25,450 nt of DNA from JAFMIX01 sp031371425 (GCA_031371425.1 JANMJO010000118.1:1-25450); one strand, 5' to 3'; positions 5,818 through 14,007 are shown, counted from the stretch's first letter. Notes: generated from the letters alone by a model not told the origin. Translations and numbers: made by a program.

Positions 5818-8535
5818 ATGAAAGGATTGGCAGACACATTTACTGCGCGGCTGCTGGGCCGGCTGGCGGACGCGGTGCTGCGGTATCCCAAGTATTTCAT
5901 TTATCCGCAGATTCTGCTGGTGGGGGTGTGCGTGTTCTACACGGTGCGCTGCCTGGAGTTCGACACGAACCGGAATAATCTGGTGGGGTCGGATAAGAAG
6001 TATCACCAGAATTATTTACAGTTCAAAAAAGAGTTTCCGCAGGAGGATGACTTGGTGGTGGTGGTGGAGAGCGATGATGCGGAGAAGAACCGGCAGGTGG
6101 TGGAGCGGCTGGGGGCGAAGCTGGAGGTGGAGACGAATCTTTTCACGGATGTTTTCTACAAGGGCGATCTGAAGATGCTTGGACGGAAGGCGCTGCAGTT
6201 CGTGCCGGAGTCGGATCTGGCGGAGATGAGGAAGCTGCTGGGGGATTACCGTCCGTTCATCGAGGAGTTCACGCAGACGACGAATCTGGTGTCGTTCTTC
6301 GGCATGGTGAACACGCAGTTCCGCACGGCGGCGCCGGAGGAGAATGCGCAGACGACGTCGCTGATCAAGGCGTTGCCGGCGCTGGAGCGGATCGTGGCGC
6401 AGGCGGCGGATAGCTTGCCGCGGTCGGGCGCGCCGCCATCGCCGGGCATCAACGCGCTGTTCGGCGCGGGTGAGGAGGCGGAGCAGCAGATTTATATCAC
6501 GTTTGCGCAGGGGCAGATTTATCTGGTGACGGCACATGCGTTGCGCGGGGATTTGAATGACGCGTGTGTGGCGCGGATGCGGGAGTTGGTGGAGGCGACG
6601 CGGGCGGAGGTGACGGGGGTGAACATCGGGTTGACGGGCGAGCCGGTGCTGGAGCATGACGAGATGGCGCAGTCGCAGACGGATACGACGATTGCTACGA
6701 TTGTGTCGCTGGTGATCTGCGCGTTGATTTTTATTTATGGTTACAAGGAGACGGGGCGGCCGGTGAAGGCGACGATTTGTCTGGTGGTGGGGCTGGCCTA
6801 CACGATGGGGTTTGCGACGCTGGTGGTGGGGCATCTGAATATTCTGACGATTACGTTTCTGCCGATGTTGATCGGGCTGGCGATTGATTTTGGGGTGCAT
6901 CTGGTGACGCGGTATGAGGAGGAGTTGCGGCACGGGCGGAGTGAGGCGGAGGCGTTGCGGACGGCGATGGTGTTCACGGGGCAGGGGATTTTCACGGGGG
7001 CGTTCACGACGGCGGGGGCGTTTCTGGCGATGTGGTTCACAGATTTCAAGGGTATCAAGGAGATGGGGCTCATCAGCGGGGGCGGGTTGCTGATCTGCTT
7101 GGTGCCGATGATGACGTTGTTGCCGGCATTGCTGCTGCGAGGGCGGCAGAATGTGATCGACCATGATCTGGGTGAGAAGCTGGACCGGCGTGCGAGGTTG
7201 GAGCAGATGTGGCTGCGACGGCCGTTGTTGGTGACGGGAATCACGCTGACGCTTTGCGGGCTGGCGTTGACGCAGTTTCACAAGGTTTATTTTGATTACA
7301 ACTTGCTGAACATGCAGAGCCAGAGTCTGCCGGCGGTGGTGTTTGAGCGGAAGCTGATCGCATCGTCGCAGAAGTCGGTGTTGTTCGCGGCGGTGGTGGC
7401 GGATTCGCCGGAGGAAGCGGTGGCGCTGGAGACTGTGCTCACGAACTTGCCGGTGGTGGCGGATGTGAAGTCCATCAGCCAGTTTCTGACGGAGGATCAG
7501 ACGCGGAAGCTGGGTTTGATCGGGCAGATCAAGGACGAGGTGGCGGGGATACGGTTTCCGGAAATGGACGCGGGTGAGGTGGATGTGGCGGAATTGGGGA
7601 GCACGTTGTGGTCGTTTCAAAGCTATCTCGGTGTGGCGTCGGAGGCGGCGAAGGATGATGCGGGGGTGCAGAAGCAGCTGCTGTCGTTGCGGGGGAAGGT
7701 GGTGGGGTTGCGCAAGCAGATGCTGGCCGGGAGGGCGGCGGCGGGGGTGAAGCTGGGGGTGTTTCAACGGGCTTTGTTCAGAGATATTCAGGAAACGTTC
7801 CAGGCGATTCGCGACCAGGACAACGGGCAGGCGCTGCGGGCGGAGGATTTGCCGATGGCGTTGCGTAACCGTTTTGTGGGGGCGACCGGAAAATACATGC
7901 TGCAGGTTTTTCCGAAAAAGGATGTCTGGCAACGGGCGAACCAAAAGGAGTTCATTGATGTTTTGAGGAACACGCTTGATCCGAAGGACACCAACCACCC
8001 AATCATCACCGGGACGCCGATACAGCTTTACCAATACACGACGATGTTGAAGGAGAGCTATCAGACGGCGGCGTGGTATTCACTGGCGGCGATTGTGTTG
8101 CTGGTGCTGATTCATTTCCGGAACTTGTATTCGCTGCTGCTGGCGTTGGTGCCGGTCGCCATCGGTGGGATTTGGCTGGGCGGCATCATGGGGCTGTTCC
8201 ACATTCCGTTCAATCCGGCGAACATCATGACGCTGCCTCTTGTCATCGGCATTGGCGTGACGAACGGGATTCATATTCTCAACCGGTTCGCCGAAGAGCG
8301 CACGCCGAGCATTCTGGCCAAAAGCACGGGCAAGGCGGTATTGGTTTCGGGGCTGACCACCATCGCGGGCTTCGGCAGTCTGATTCTGGCCAAGCACCAG
8401 GGAATTCAGAGCCTCGGGTATGTGATGGCTGTTGGAGTGGCAACCTGCATGATGGCGGGATTAACCTTTTTGCCAGCCCTGTTGAATTTGCAGACGCGAA
8501 AGGAAGAGCGGGAAAAGAAACCGACCCAGCGCTAA
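5818..8535 (+). CDS. MMPL/RND-family lipid exporter (HpnN-like)
   Basis: The 905-residue product has the RND layout: a first TM segment (about 29-47), a periplasmic loop (about 50-285), TM2-6 with a sterol-sensing-like/MMPL core (FLPMLIGLAIDFGVHLVTRYEEE, TGQGIFTGAFTTAGAFLAMWF), a second TM and loop (about 475-740), then a second TM group (LPLVIGIGVTNGIHILNRFAEE, VLVSGLTTIAGFGSLILAKHQG). The paired G(I/L)GxxxGxHxxxR motifs and length match the hopanoid-associated HpnN branch. HpnN moves hopanoids to the outer membrane using the proton gradient; hopanoid genes are not in this window, so the substrate is inferred. The gene is unusually G-rich on the coding strand (ggg, gcg, gtg, ctg codons), unlike the C-rich mla genes. 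The only candidate ribosome site (gagg) is far from the start. Confidence 0.85.
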   Translation: MKGLADTFTARLLGRLADAVLRYPKYFIYPQILLVGVCVFYTVRCLEFDTNRNNLVGSDKKYHQNYLQFKKEFPQEDDLVVVVESDDAEKNRQVVERLGAKLEVETNLFTDVFYKGDLKMLGRKALQFVPESDLAEMRKLLGDYRPFIEEFTQTTNLVSFFGMVNTQFRTAAPEENAQTTSLIKALPALERIVAQAADSLPRSGAPPSPGINALFGAGEEAEQQIYITFAQGQIYLVTAHALRGDLNDACVARMRELVEATRAEVTGVNIGLTGEPVLEHDEMAQSQTDTTIATIVSLVICALIFIYGYKETGRPVKATICLVVGLAYTMGFATLVVGHLNILTITFLPMLIGLAIDFGVHLVTRYEEELRHGRSEAEALRTAMVFTGQGIFTGAFTTAGAFLAMWFTDFKGIKEMGLISGGGLLICLVPMMTLLPALLLRGRQNVIDHDLGEKLDRRARLEQMWLRRPLLVTGITLTLCGLALTQFHKVYFDYNLLNMQSQSLPAVVFERKLIASSQKSVLFAAVVADSPEEAVALETVLTNLPVVADVKSISQFLTEDQTRKLGLIGQIKDEVAGIRFPEMDAGEVDVAELGSTLWSFQSYLGVASEAAKDDAGVQKQLLSLRGKVVGLRKQMLAGRAAAGVKLGVFQRALFRDIQETFQAIRDQDNGQALRAEDLPMALRNRFVGATGKYMLQVFPKKDVWQRANQKEFIDVLRNTLDPKDTNHPIITGTPIQLYQYTTMLKESYQTAAWYSLAAIVLLVLIHFRNLYSLLLALVPVAIGGIWLGGIMGLFHIPFNPANIMTLPLVIGIGVTNGIHILNRFAEERTPSILAKSTGKAVLVSGLTTIAGFGSLILAKHQGIQSLGYVMAVGVATCMMAGLTFLPALLNLQTRKEEREKKPTQR

Positions 8536-8599
8536 CAATGCACGGTCAGCAACTGGGTCGGGAGGAACCGAGGAAAAACCTCAAGTCTGGAATCAGACT
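8521..8599 (+). terminator. Possible hairpin cluster over the exporter gene's stop codon
   Basis: CCGACCCAG (8521-8529) and CTGGGTCGG (8553-8561) are exact 9-bp inverted arms flanking the stop codon at 8533-8535. Two shorter hairpins follow: GAGG-aaaaa-CCTC (8570-8582) and AGTCTG-gaat-CAGACT (8584-8599). There is no T-tract, so this is not a canonical Rho-independent terminator; it may be an mRNA 3'-end stabiliser or a weak terminator. The 8536-8785 gap shows no convincing gene. Confidence 0.35.
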
Positions 8600-8785
8600 A
8601 AACCAAAACTACCGCTAGTCAACTGTATGTTTAACGACTTCAGCCAAAGCGGTGGCAAATCCACAAACAAAACATCACGTTAACGATGGCGTCTAATAAT
8701 AAACAAGCGAACGAAAATGGGGTTTCGCTGGCTTGACGCTCTCTGCCAGCCATTTATCATGCGGGTCGCGGGAGTTACATATTTC

Positions 8786-10315
8786 ATGCTCACAACCCGG
8801 ACAGGCAAATCTCTTGTAGTAGGCTTTATGGCAGCGTGGTTCACCCACGCCGCCGTGGCTGAATCGCTGAATGCCGGGCTAATCTATGACGATTTTCCGC
8901 TGACGCTGGCGGCGGGACATCGCACTGAAATTGCCGGCCCTGCCTACTATTTCGAACAAAACGAATCGCAAAAACAGTGGGCCATGCCGCCGTTCTGGTC
9001 GGACACGCGCGATAAGGTGACGGACTCCCATGAATTTGACCTGCTTTATCCGTTCCTGACCTATGACCGGTATGGCACGGAGTATCGTTTCCAAATCTTC
9101 CAGCTCTTCAATTTCACTGGCGGACAGAATCAACAGGCAAGCGACCAGCGCCGATTCACCCTGTTCCCCATCTATTTCCAACAACGCTCGTCCGATCCGA
9201 AGCTGGATTACACGGCGGTGTTTCCGTTTTATGGACACCTCGTCGGCCGCCCGCTCAATATGCGCGATGATATCCGCTTCATAATGTTCCCCCTCTACGC
9301 CAAAACCCGGAAACGCGACGTGGTGACCGACAACTACCTTTTCCCGTTCGTTCATTCCCGGCATGGCGATGGCTTGACCGGCTGGCAAGTGTGGCCACTC
9401 GTCGGCCACGAGCAAAAAACTTTGACCTACAAGACCAACCTGTTTGACACCTTGGAAGCCGTCGGCGGTCACGACAAATGGTTCGCCCTCTGGCCATTTT
9501 ACTTCAACTCCCACACCGGCCTCGGCACGACCAACACCGTCTCGGAATTGGCCGTCATCCCCGCCTACGCCCAATCCCGCTCCGCCCACCGTGATTCCAC
9601 CACCGTGCTGTGGCCATTCTTCAGCCACATAGACGACCGCGAGAAAAATTATACGGAGTGGCAACTGCCCTACCCACTCATCGTCTTCGCCCGCGGCGAA
9701 GGCAAGACCACCAGCCGCATCTGGCCCATCTTCGGGCAATCCCATACCGCGCTTCAGTCCAGCGATTTTTACGCCTGGCCCATCTACCAAAACAAACACC
9801 TCCTCTCCCCGCCCCTCGACCGCGAACGCACACGCATCTTTTTCTTCCTCTATTCCGACCTCGTCCAGAAGAGCACCGAGACCGGCAAATATCTCCGCCG
9901 CGTCGATTTCTTCCCCTTCTTCACCTACCACCGCGATTACAACGGCGATAACCGCCTCCAAGTCCTCGCGCCCGTCGAGCCTTTCCTGCCCAACAACAAA
10001 AGCATCGAACGCAACTACTCCCCGCTCTGGTCACTCTGGCGCGCCGAAGAAAACGGCACGACCGGCGACACCAGCCAGTCCCTCCTCTGGAATCTATACC
10101 GCTACGAAAGCGCCGGCGGCGGCGAAAAACACTCGCTTTTATTCGGCCTTTTCCAGTATCAGTCTGTCGGCGAGGAAACACGCTGGCGACTGCTCCATAT
10201 TCCCCTTGGAAAAAAACACCCGCCCGTGCTATTCCAACCACTGCCGGAAGAAACAGTGCGCCCCGCCAACGCACCAGAGCATCCGCAGTATGACGCAATC
10301 CCAAACACACAATAG
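8786..10315 (+). CDS. Secreted aromatic-rich tandem-repeat protein preceding mlaE
   Basis: The 509-residue product begins with a signal peptide (MLTTRTGKSLVVGFMAAW to about residue 25, THAAVA). The mature part is rich in Trp, Tyr, Phe and Pro and consists of many short imperfect units with the core (L/V)(W/F)P(F/L)(F/Y): LLYPFLTYDRYG, RRFTLFPIYFQQ, YTAVFPFYGHLVG, IMFPLYAKTRK, WFALWPFYFNS, SRIWPIFGQS, FYAWPIYQNK, VDFFPFFTYHRD. Alternating aromatic strands separated by charged turns suggest a beta-rich periplasmic or outer-membrane protein. I do not recognise a named family. mlaE starts 3 nt after its stop, so it is probably co-transcribed with the lipid-transport genes. Start chosen at 8786 (GGAG 11 nt upstream, best signal peptide); 8759 is an alternative. 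Confidence 0.7.
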   Translation: MLTTRTGKSLVVGFMAAWFTHAAVAESLNAGLIYDDFPLTLAAGHRTEIAGPAYYFEQNESQKQWAMPPFWSDTRDKVTDSHEFDLLYPFLTYDRYGTEYRFQIFQLFNFTGGQNQQASDQRRFTLFPIYFQQRSSDPKLDYTAVFPFYGHLVGRPLNMRDDIRFIMFPLYAKTRKRDVVTDNYLFPFVHSRHGDGLTGWQVWPLVGHEQKTLTYKTNLFDTLEAVGGHDKWFALWPFYFNSHTGLGTTNTVSELAVIPAYAQSRSAHRDSTTVLWPFFSHIDDREKNYTEWQLPYPLIVFARGEGKTTSRIWPIFGQSHTALQSSDFYAWPIYQNKHLLSPPLDRERTRIFFFLYSDLVQKSTETGKYLRRVDFFPFFTYHRDYNGDNRLQVLAPVEPFLPNNKSIERNYSPLWSLWRAEENGTTGDTSQSLLWNLYRYESAGGGEKHSLLFGLFQYQSVGEETRWRLLHIPLGKKHPPVLFQPLPEETVRPANAPEHPQYDAIPNTQ

Positions 10316-10317
10316 GC

Positions 10318-11061
10318 ATGTTTAACAGCATCGGCGAAATCGTCCTCCTCTTCTGGCGCACCCTCTGCGCCCTGCCCCACACATGGCGGCAGCGCCAGAA
10401 AGTCTACGACCAATTCTTCGAGATCGGCAACGCCAGCCTCCTCATGGCCTGCATCCTCTCCCTCTTCATCGGCGGCGTCCTCGCCCTCCAGAGCGGCCCC
10501 GTCCTCGCCGAACGCGGCCTCGCCAACCTCATCGGCGGCATCGTCGGCATGTCCATGTGCAAAGAACTCGGCCCGGTCATGATGGCCATCCTCATCGCCG
10601 GCCGCATCGGCTCCGCCATGGCCGCCGAAATCGGCTCCATGTGCGTCTACCAAGAAGTGGACGCCCTGCGCACCATGAACATCAACCCCATCAAATACCT
10701 CGTCCTCCCCCGCATCGTCGCCATCGCCATCGCGCTCCCCATGCTCGTCGTCTTCTCCGTCATGACAGGCTGGTTCGGCGGCGCACTCGTCTCCGCCTCC
10801 AACGCCCGCATCGCCGTCTCCTTCTCCTCCTTTTTCAACACCCTCAACGACATCGTCGAACTCAAAGACGTCCTCAACGGCGTCTTCAAAAGCTTCTGCT
10901 TCGCCCTCGTCATCGGCACCGTCTCCTGCCACCAAGGCCTCCAAACCATCGGCGGCCCGCGCGGCATCGGCCGCTCCGTCACCAAAGCCGTCGTCAACTC
11001 CATCGTCCTCATCCTCATCCTCGACTACTTCCTCACACGCTGGCTCCTGATCTTCGACTGA
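10318..11061 (+). CDS. mlaE: MlaE-family lipid ABC transporter permease
   Basis: MlaE is the inner-membrane permease of the MCE phospholipid transporter, which moves lipids between inner and outer membranes. The 247-residue product has the family pattern: a first interfacial helix, TM1 (about 38-60, ASLLMACILSLFIGGVLALQ), the conserved GMSMCKELGPVMMAILIAGRIGSAMAAEIG region around residues 77-106, EVDALRTMNINPIKYLVLPR (about 112-131), and further TM helices ending near LILILDYFLTRWLL. Codon third positions are overwhelmingly C. It starts 3 nt after the aromatic-repeat gene and its TGA shares one base with the ATG of mlaF, so translation is likely coupled. Confidence 0.95.
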   Translation: MFNSIGEIVLLFWRTLCALPHTWRQRQKVYDQFFEIGNASLLMACILSLFIGGVLALQSGPVLAERGLANLIGGIVGMSMCKELGPVMMAILIAGRIGSAMAAEIGSMCVYQEVDALRTMNINPIKYLVLPRIVAIAIALPMLVVFSVMTGWFGGALVSASNARIAVSFSSFFNTLNDIVELKDVLNGVFKSFCFALVIGTVSCHQGLQTIGGPRGIGRSVTKAVVNSIVLILILDYFLTRWLLIFD

Positions 11062-11831
11062 TGAACACCTCCCCACCCAATCAACAGCGCGGACTCGCCC
11101 TCAAAGTCCGCAACCTCCGCAAAAGCTTCAGCGGCGCGGAAGTCCTCAAAGGCCTCGACTTCGAAGTCCAGCCCGGCGAAATCTTCGTCATCATGGGACC
11201 GAGCGGCAGCGGCAAAACCGTCCTCCTCAAACACCTCATCGGCCTCGAACACCCCGACAGCGGCGAAGTCCTCGTCAACGACAAACCCGTCAACTCCCCC
11301 GAAGTCCTCGAAAAATACCGCATGGCCATGGTCTTCCAATCCGGCGCACTGCTCAACTCCCTCACCGTCGGCGAAAACGTCGGCCTCTACCTCACCGAAC
11401 ACCGCCTCAAACCCACCGCCGAAATCACCCGCATCGTTTCCGAAAAACTCGAAGTCGTCGGCCTCAAAGGCACCGAGGAAAAAATGCCCAGCGAACTCTC
11501 CGGCGGCATGAAAAAACGCGCCGCCATCGCCCGCGCCCTCGTCATCGAACCCCAACTCATCCTCTACGACGAACCCACCAGCGAGCTCGACCCCCTCTCC
11601 GCAGTCGTCATCGGCGAAGAAATTTTCCGACTCAACCAGCGCATCGGCGTCACCTCCCTCGTCGTCTCCCATGACCGCGACCTCGCCTTCGGCATCGCCG
11701 ACCGCATCGCCTTCATCAACCAAGGCCGCATCCTCGCCATCGGCACCCCCGCCCAAGTCCAGGCCAACCCAGACCCGCTCCTCCAAGAATTTCTGAACGC
11801 CAGCTTTCAACCCGACAAAACAAAGGAATGA
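11061..11831 (+). CDS. mlaF: MlaF-family ABC transporter ATPase
   Basis: The 256-residue product is the cytosolic ATPase driving MlaE. Visible motifs: Walker A GPSGSGKT (46-53), a Q-loop in MAMVFQSGALLNSLTVGENV, signature LSGGMKKR (146-153), Walker B LILYDEPTS with Asp170 and Glu171, and the H-loop VVSHD. The D-loop reads SELDP where MlaF usually has AGLDP. The QSGALLNSLTV and GGMKKRAAIARAL blocks are MlaF/MCE-type rather than general importers. The ATG at 11061 overlaps the mlaE stop by one base; a long upstream in-frame extension is the out-of-frame shadow of mlaE and is ignored. mlaD follows immediately. Confidence 0.95.
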   Translation: MNTSPPNQQRGLALKVRNLRKSFSGAEVLKGLDFEVQPGEIFVIMGPSGSGKTVLLKHLIGLEHPDSGEVLVNDKPVNSPEVLEKYRMAMVFQSGALLNSLTVGENVGLYLTEHRLKPTAEITRIVSEKLEVVGLKGTEEKMPSELSGGMKKRAAIARALVIEPQLILYDEPTSELDPLSAVVIGEEIFRLNQRIGVTSLVVSHDRDLAFGIADRIAFINQGRILAIGTPAQVQANPDPLLQEFLNASFQPDKTKE

Positions 11832-11833
11832 AC

Positions 11834-12805
11834 ATGAAAAACAGCCTCGAAACCCGCCTCGGCATCTTCGTCGCCCTCGTCCTGATCGCCGCCCTCGTCA
11901 TCGTCGACCTCGTCGGCGGCCTCGAATTCTTCAAAGGCGGCTACCACGTCACCGCCCAATTCAACAACGTCCAAGACCTCAAACTCGGCGACGCCGTCAA
12001 AATGTCCGGCGTCACCATCGGCCGCGTGGATAAAATCCAACTCACCGACAGCAAAGTCCAAGTCTCCATGCGCCTCAACAAAGACGTCATCGTCAAAACC
12101 GATAGCACCGCCGCCATCCGCTTCACCGGCCTCATGGGCCAAAACTACGTCGCCGTGGACTTCGGCACCCCCAAAGCCCCCATCGCCGAAGACGGCGCCA
12201 AACTCACCGGCATCGAACAAGCCGACCTCAACGCCCTCATGTCCAAACTCGATGACGCCGCCGCAGGCATCAAAAAAATCACCACCAGCTTCGACGGCGA
12301 AGACATCAAGCTCACCTTCAGCTCCCTCATGGGCATCATGAACGACAACCGCGCCAGCCTCCACAGCAGCATCGCCAACATCGCCAAAGTCTCCGAACAA
12401 ATCGCCTCCGGCCAAGGCACCGTCGGCCACCTCATCTTCAGCAACGACCTCTACGACTCCGCCCTCGCCACCGTCACCAACATGCAAGACGCCGCCACCG
12501 AAATCAAAGCCACCGTCGCCGACGCCAAAGCCATCCTCGCCGACGCCAAGGCCGGCAAAGGCACCCTCGGCAAACTCATCACCGACGACACCCTCTACAA
12601 CGAAACCACCGGCACCATGACCAACCTCCACCAGATCATGCTCAAGATAAACAACGGCCAAGGCACCGTCGGCAAACTCATCAACGACCAAGAATTCTAC
12701 AAGAACGCCAAACTCTCCCTCGAGAAACTCGACAAAGCCACCGAAGGCCTCGAAGACCAAGGCCCACTCAGCATCCTCGGCACCGCCGCCAGCAGCCTGT
12801 TTTAA
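11834..12805 (+). CDS. mlaD: MCE-domain lipid-binding protein (MlaD-like)
   Basis: The 323-residue product is the periplasmic, membrane-anchored ring protein of the MCE transporter. Residues about 9-27 (GIFVALVLIAALVIVDLVGG) form the single N-terminal TM helix. The MCE domain follows at about 35-115: VTAQFNNVQDLKLGDAVKMS, GVTIGRVDKIQL and IRFTGLMGQNYVAVDF. A long helical C-terminus contains three copies of G(Q/K)GT(V/L)GxLIxxxxxY. It is longer than E. coli MlaD (about 183 residues), as in MCE proteins that build a tunnel. I chose ATG 11834, six nt after AAAGGA; ATG 11828 overlaps the mlaF stop as ATGA and is the alternative. It is the last gene before a strong terminator. Confidence 0.93.
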   Translation: MKNSLETRLGIFVALVLIAALVIVDLVGGLEFFKGGYHVTAQFNNVQDLKLGDAVKMSGVTIGRVDKIQLTDSKVQVSMRLNKDVIVKTDSTAAIRFTGLMGQNYVAVDFGTPKAPIAEDGAKLTGIEQADLNALMSKLDDAAAGIKKITTSFDGEDIKLTFSSLMGIMNDNRASLHSSIANIAKVSEQIASGQGTVGHLIFSNDLYDSALATVTNMQDAATEIKATVADAKAILADAKAGKGTLGKLITDDTLYNETTGTMTNLHQIMLKINNGQGTVGKLINDQEFYKNAKLSLEKLDKATEGLEDQGPLSILGTAASSLF

Positions 12806-12818
12806 AACTTCGCTGGGA

Positions 12819-12840
12819 GGGACGGGCGTGCCGCCGTCCC
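12819..12840. repeat. GC-rich palindrome just upstream of the terminator
   Basis: GGGACGG (12819-12825) and CCGTCCC (12834-12840) form a 7-bp stem around an 8-nt loop. It lies 14 nt after the mlaD stop and just before the terminator. It resembles dispersed gggacggg...cccgtccc intergenic palindromes; being dispersed elsewhere in the genome is inference. Confidence 0.5.
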
Positions 12841-12855
12841 AAAACTTTCCCGTAG

Positions 12856-12881
12856 CCGCGCTCGTGAGAGCGCGGTTTTTT
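12856..12881 (+). terminator. Rho-independent terminator of the mla operon
   Basis: Perfect 8-bp stem CCGCGCTC (12856-12863) / GAGCGCGG (12868-12875) with a GTGA tetraloop, directly followed by TTTTTT (12876-12881). It lies 51 nt after the mlaD stop and separates the operon from the next gene at 12926. Confidence 0.9.
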
Positions 12882-12925
12882 GTTCGCATTGAATCACCTT
12901 TCCGCCACTGCTACACTGCAACCGC

Positions 12926-13846
12926 GTGAAAAAGATTCTTCTCCCCGCCGCCTTCCTAGCCCTTGCTTTGCTCCCCGCCTGCCGGCCCGCAACCCAATCC
13001 ATCTCCGGCACAATCGAGGTAGATCAAGTCCGCCTCGCCTCACGCTACGGCGGGCGCGTGCTCAAACTTTCCGCGCAAGAAGGCGACTCGCTCACCAACG
13101 GCCAGCTCCTCGCCGAACTCCAAGCCAACGAACTCCAAGCCAACCGCGACCGCGCCGCCGCCCAACTCGCCGAAGCCGAAGCCGGCCCGCGCAAGGAAGA
13201 AATCGCCGCCGCCAAAGCCGATTGGGAAGCACAAGTCGCGCAACTCGATTTCGCCCGCGCCGAAGCCAAGCGCGCCGAAGAATTGTTCGCCCAGAAAACC
13301 ATCTCCGCCACCGAACGCGACGCCGCCACCATGCGCGCCACGTCGCTCGATAAAGCCGCCGCCGCCGCCCGTGCGCGCTACGACCTGCTCCTCGCCGGCA
13401 CCCGCGCCGAGCAACTCACCGCCGCCCGCGCACAACTCGCCGCTCTCGACGCCCAACTCCGCGAGACGCGCATCATCGCGCCCGGCGATTGCGTGCTGGA
13501 GACGCTCAACGTGAAGGTCGGCGACGTGCTCGCGCCCAACCAGCCGCTCGCCACGCTGCTGCTCACCAATCATCTTTGGGTGCGCGTGTTCGTGCCCGAG
13601 CCGTGGCTCGGCCACATCCGCGTCGGGCAGGCGGTGAAAGTGCGCGTGGATTCGTTTCGCGGGCGGGATTTTTCGGGCACGGTCGAGCAGATCGCGCGCG
13701 CCGCCGAGTTCACGCCGCGCAACGTGCAGACCACGGACGAGCGCGTGAAACAAGTCTTCGGCGTGAAAGTGCGGCTGGAAAATTCCGCCAACGAACTCCG
13801 CGCCGGCATGGCGGCGGATGTGTTTTTCCAGGACGTGGTGAAGTGA
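12926..13846 (+). CDS. HlyD/YbhG-family membrane-fusion lipoprotein
   Basis: The 306-residue product is a periplasmic adaptor for an ABC efflux pump. The N-terminus (MKKILLPAAFLALALLPAC) is a lipoprotein signal with lipobox LPAC and Cys19. A biotinyl-lipoyl-like half (VRLASRYGGRVLKLSAQEGD) is followed by a long coiled-coil hairpin of Ala/Glu/Arg-rich helices (about 65-180), the second lipoyl half (IIAPGDCVLETLNVKVGD) and a beta-barrel domain (VRVDSFRGRDFSGTVEQI, FGVKVRLENSANELRAGM). The RKEEIAAAKADW and GTRAEQL elements are typical of the YbhG/YhiI branch, which pairs with a YbhF-type ATPase and ABC-2 permeases. Those partners lie at 19420 and 20605, so an island apparently splits the operon. 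Start is GTG 12926. Its last 77 nt of homology recur at 14518-14594. Confidence 0.92.
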   Translation: MKKILLPAAFLALALLPACRPATQSISGTIEVDQVRLASRYGGRVLKLSAQEGDSLTNGQLLAELQANELQANRDRAAAQLAEAEAGPRKEEIAAAKADWEAQVAQLDFARAEAKRAEELFAQKTISATERDAATMRATSLDKAAAAARARYDLLLAGTRAEQLTAARAQLAALDAQLRETRIIAPGDCVLETLNVKVGDVLAPNQPLATLLLTNHLWVRVFVPEPWLGHIRVGQAVKVRVDSFRGRDFSGTVEQIARAAEFTPRNVQTTDERVKQVFGVKVRLENSANELRAGMAADVFFQDVVK

Positions 13847-13852
13847 TTTTTT

Positions 13853-13881
13853 AACCACGGATAAACACGAATGGACACAGA
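13853..13881. repeat. Short dispersed repeat (aaccacggataaacacg type)
   Basis: The phrase aaccacggataaacacga, then atggacacaga, follows the hlyD stop by 6 nt. Near-identical AACCACGGATxAACACxGAT phrases are widespread as intergenic repeats in several bacterial phyla. This is recognition from memory; only one copy is in the window. Confidence 0.55.
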
Positions 13882-13910
13882 TACAGTCCCTGCTTATGAA
13901 TCGCGACAGC

Positions 13911-13948
13911 GTCTTGGACTGCGCCAGAGGGCAGGCGCAGTCCAAGAC
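13911..13948. repeat. Perfect 15-bp palindrome upstream of yefM
   Basis: Arms gtcttggactgcgcc (13911-13925) and ggcgcagtccaagac (13934-13948) are exact reverse complements around an 8-nt loop agagggca. It has no T-tract. It looks like a REP-type stem-loop at the left edge of the cassette, and could shield the toxin-antitoxin pair from read-through. Confidence 0.8.
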
Positions 13949-13968
13949 CTCGCGGAGTTTCGAGTGAA

Positions 13969-14006
13969 TTGACAAGCCGCCGCTTCTGGACAACTATCTG
14001 TCCAGA
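13969..14006 (+). promoter_or_regulatory. yefM-yoeB promoter and candidate operator
   Basis: A perfect -35 box TTGACA (13969-13974) is followed, after 17 nt, by a weak -10 (aactat, 13992-13997). Overlapping this -10 is an exact inverted repeat, TCTGGACA (13985-13992) / TGTCCAGA (13999-14006), ending 1 nt before the yefM ATG. YefM/Phd antitoxins bind palindromes over their own promoter, so this is the expected autoregulatory operator. The predicted start of transcription is almost at the ATG, so the mRNA may be leaderless. Confidence 0.6.
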
Positions 14007-14007
14007 T

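Noticed and set aside
6016..8034. A 672-residue minus-strand open frame across the MMPL exporter
   Set aside because: Shadow caused by the G-rich codon use of the exporter gene; extremely His/Arg/Gln-rich with no domain.
10383..11060. Upstream in-frame extension of mlaF through mlaE
   Set aside because: The extension is Arg/His/Pro-rich and out of frame with mlaE; mlaF starts at 11061 next to the mlaE stop.
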